NCBI RefSeq assembly: GCF_002222055.1
Contig: NZ_MUGS01000005.1
Coordinates: forward strand, 63,319 to 127,318
Reading direction: 5' to 3'
DNA length: 64,000 nucleotides
Origin: Flavobacterium araucananum
GTDB taxonomy: Bacteria; Bacteroidota; Bacteroidia; Flavobacteriales; Flavobacteriaceae
The notes beneath the pieces were generated by a model. It had not been told where the DNA came from. It did no database searches and saw only the letters and a program-made list of their open reading frames with translations. Position 1 is the first letter of the stretch; each line of letters begins with the position of its first letter. Made by a program: the position numbers and the translations under genes. Shown here one piece after another: positions 63,804-64,000 of this stretch.

Positions 63804-64000
63804 ATGGCACGTTCATTAAAAAAAGGACCTTTCGTTCATTATAAGTTAGACAAGAAAGTTCAGGAAAACGTAGAAAGTGGTAAAAATAGTGTAGTAAAGA
63901 CTTGGTCTAGAGCTTCTATGATTACTCCAGATTTCGTTGGACAAACTATCGCAGTTCATAACGGTCGTCAATTTGTACCAGTTTACGTAACAGAAAACAT
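63804..64000 (+). CDS. rpsS: 30S ribosomal protein S19 (partial)
   Basis: The first 65 codons or so are within the window ([51 protein letters not shown]). The sequence matches S19 and the position after rplB is the standard one. The C-terminus lies beyond the window. Confidence 0.97.
   Translation, partial: MARSLKKGPFVHYKLDKKVQENVESGKNSVVKTWSRASMITPDFVGQTIAVHNGRQFVPVYVTEN

Noticed and set aside
1-64000. CRISPR arrays, tRNA or rRNA genes, prophage or insertion sequences
   Set aside because: No regular repeat-spacer pattern, no cloverleaf or rRNA-like sequence and no transposase, integrase or phage gene was seen on either strand.

Overview
The window is chromosomal DNA from a Flavobacterium-like member of the Bacteroidota. 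It is AT-rich. It carries SusC/SusD pairs, a PorP/SprF protein beside a giant protein with a type IX secretion (type B) C-terminal domain, an S46 dipeptidyl peptidase, and many leaders ending in Q after the signal peptide. Its best promoters fit the Bacteroidota form TTG-N19/20-TAnnTTTG instead of the E. coli -35/-10. I see no phage, transposase, CRISPR array, tRNA or rRNA. Most of the window is housekeeping and envelope genes separated by short repeat-rich spacers.

Layout: 1-5.3 kb holds a FabH-type ketoacyl synthase, glycine decarboxylase (gcvP) and a divergent UbiA-like membrane protein. 5.6-10.3 kb is a minus-strand cluster headed by a GbsR/MarR regulator and followed by a small membrane protein, a DUF2071 protein, a DCC1-like thiol protein, a TIGR01777 epimerase, an SRPBCC protein and a DUF1090 protein. 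An inverted repeat occurs both in the regulator promoter and in front of the next gene, which suggests autoregulation plus control of the cluster. 10.4-12.9 kb is a poorly explained stretch with a membrane-anchored CxxCH protein, a 73-residue orphan and a 96-bp element with perfect inverted ends. 12.9-18.5 kb has a SanA-like protein, an M3 peptidase, an orphan and purK-purE. 18.7-20.8 kb holds two tandem AraC-type paralogs.

21.1-25.1 kb encodes a 1043-residue secreted adhesin-like protein (HYR-type repeats, a nested SUEL-lectin-like domain, a glycine-rich domain, thrombospondin type-3 repeats and a T9SS type B sorting domain), with its SprF-like partner directly behind it. 25.2-29.4 kb has a HEAT-like protein, a TonB receptor and a PQQ-type sugar dehydrogenase lipoprotein. 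29.6-33.4 kb has hpt, adk, a CNNM/HlyC-type protein and obgE. 33.5-38.8 kb has an outer-membrane barrel, a DPP7-like S46 peptidase, a TPR protein and mpl. 39.0-41.6 kb is a compact three-gene run that starts with an in-frame GNAT-RadC fusion. 41.6-45.9 kb has rarA, a rhomboid protease, two envelope orphans and rlmB.

46.0-55.6 kb holds two tandem SusC/SusD pairs whose SusC genes share almost the same N-terminus and a similar 5' leader. They look like an ancient local duplication with no linked glycosidase. A minus-strand Omp85-type protein (55.7-57.4 kb) is divergent from the str operon (rpsL-rpsG-fusA-rpsJ). A terminator and a 401-bp gap follow rpsJ, and rplC-rplD-rplW-rplB-rpsS then restart from their own promoter with a hairpin leader. 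The last gene runs off the window.

The most notable observations are the GNAT-RadC fusion, the lectin and glycine-rich modules nested inside HYR repeats, the duplicated operator in the GbsR cluster, and several classes of dispersed palindromic spacer repeats.
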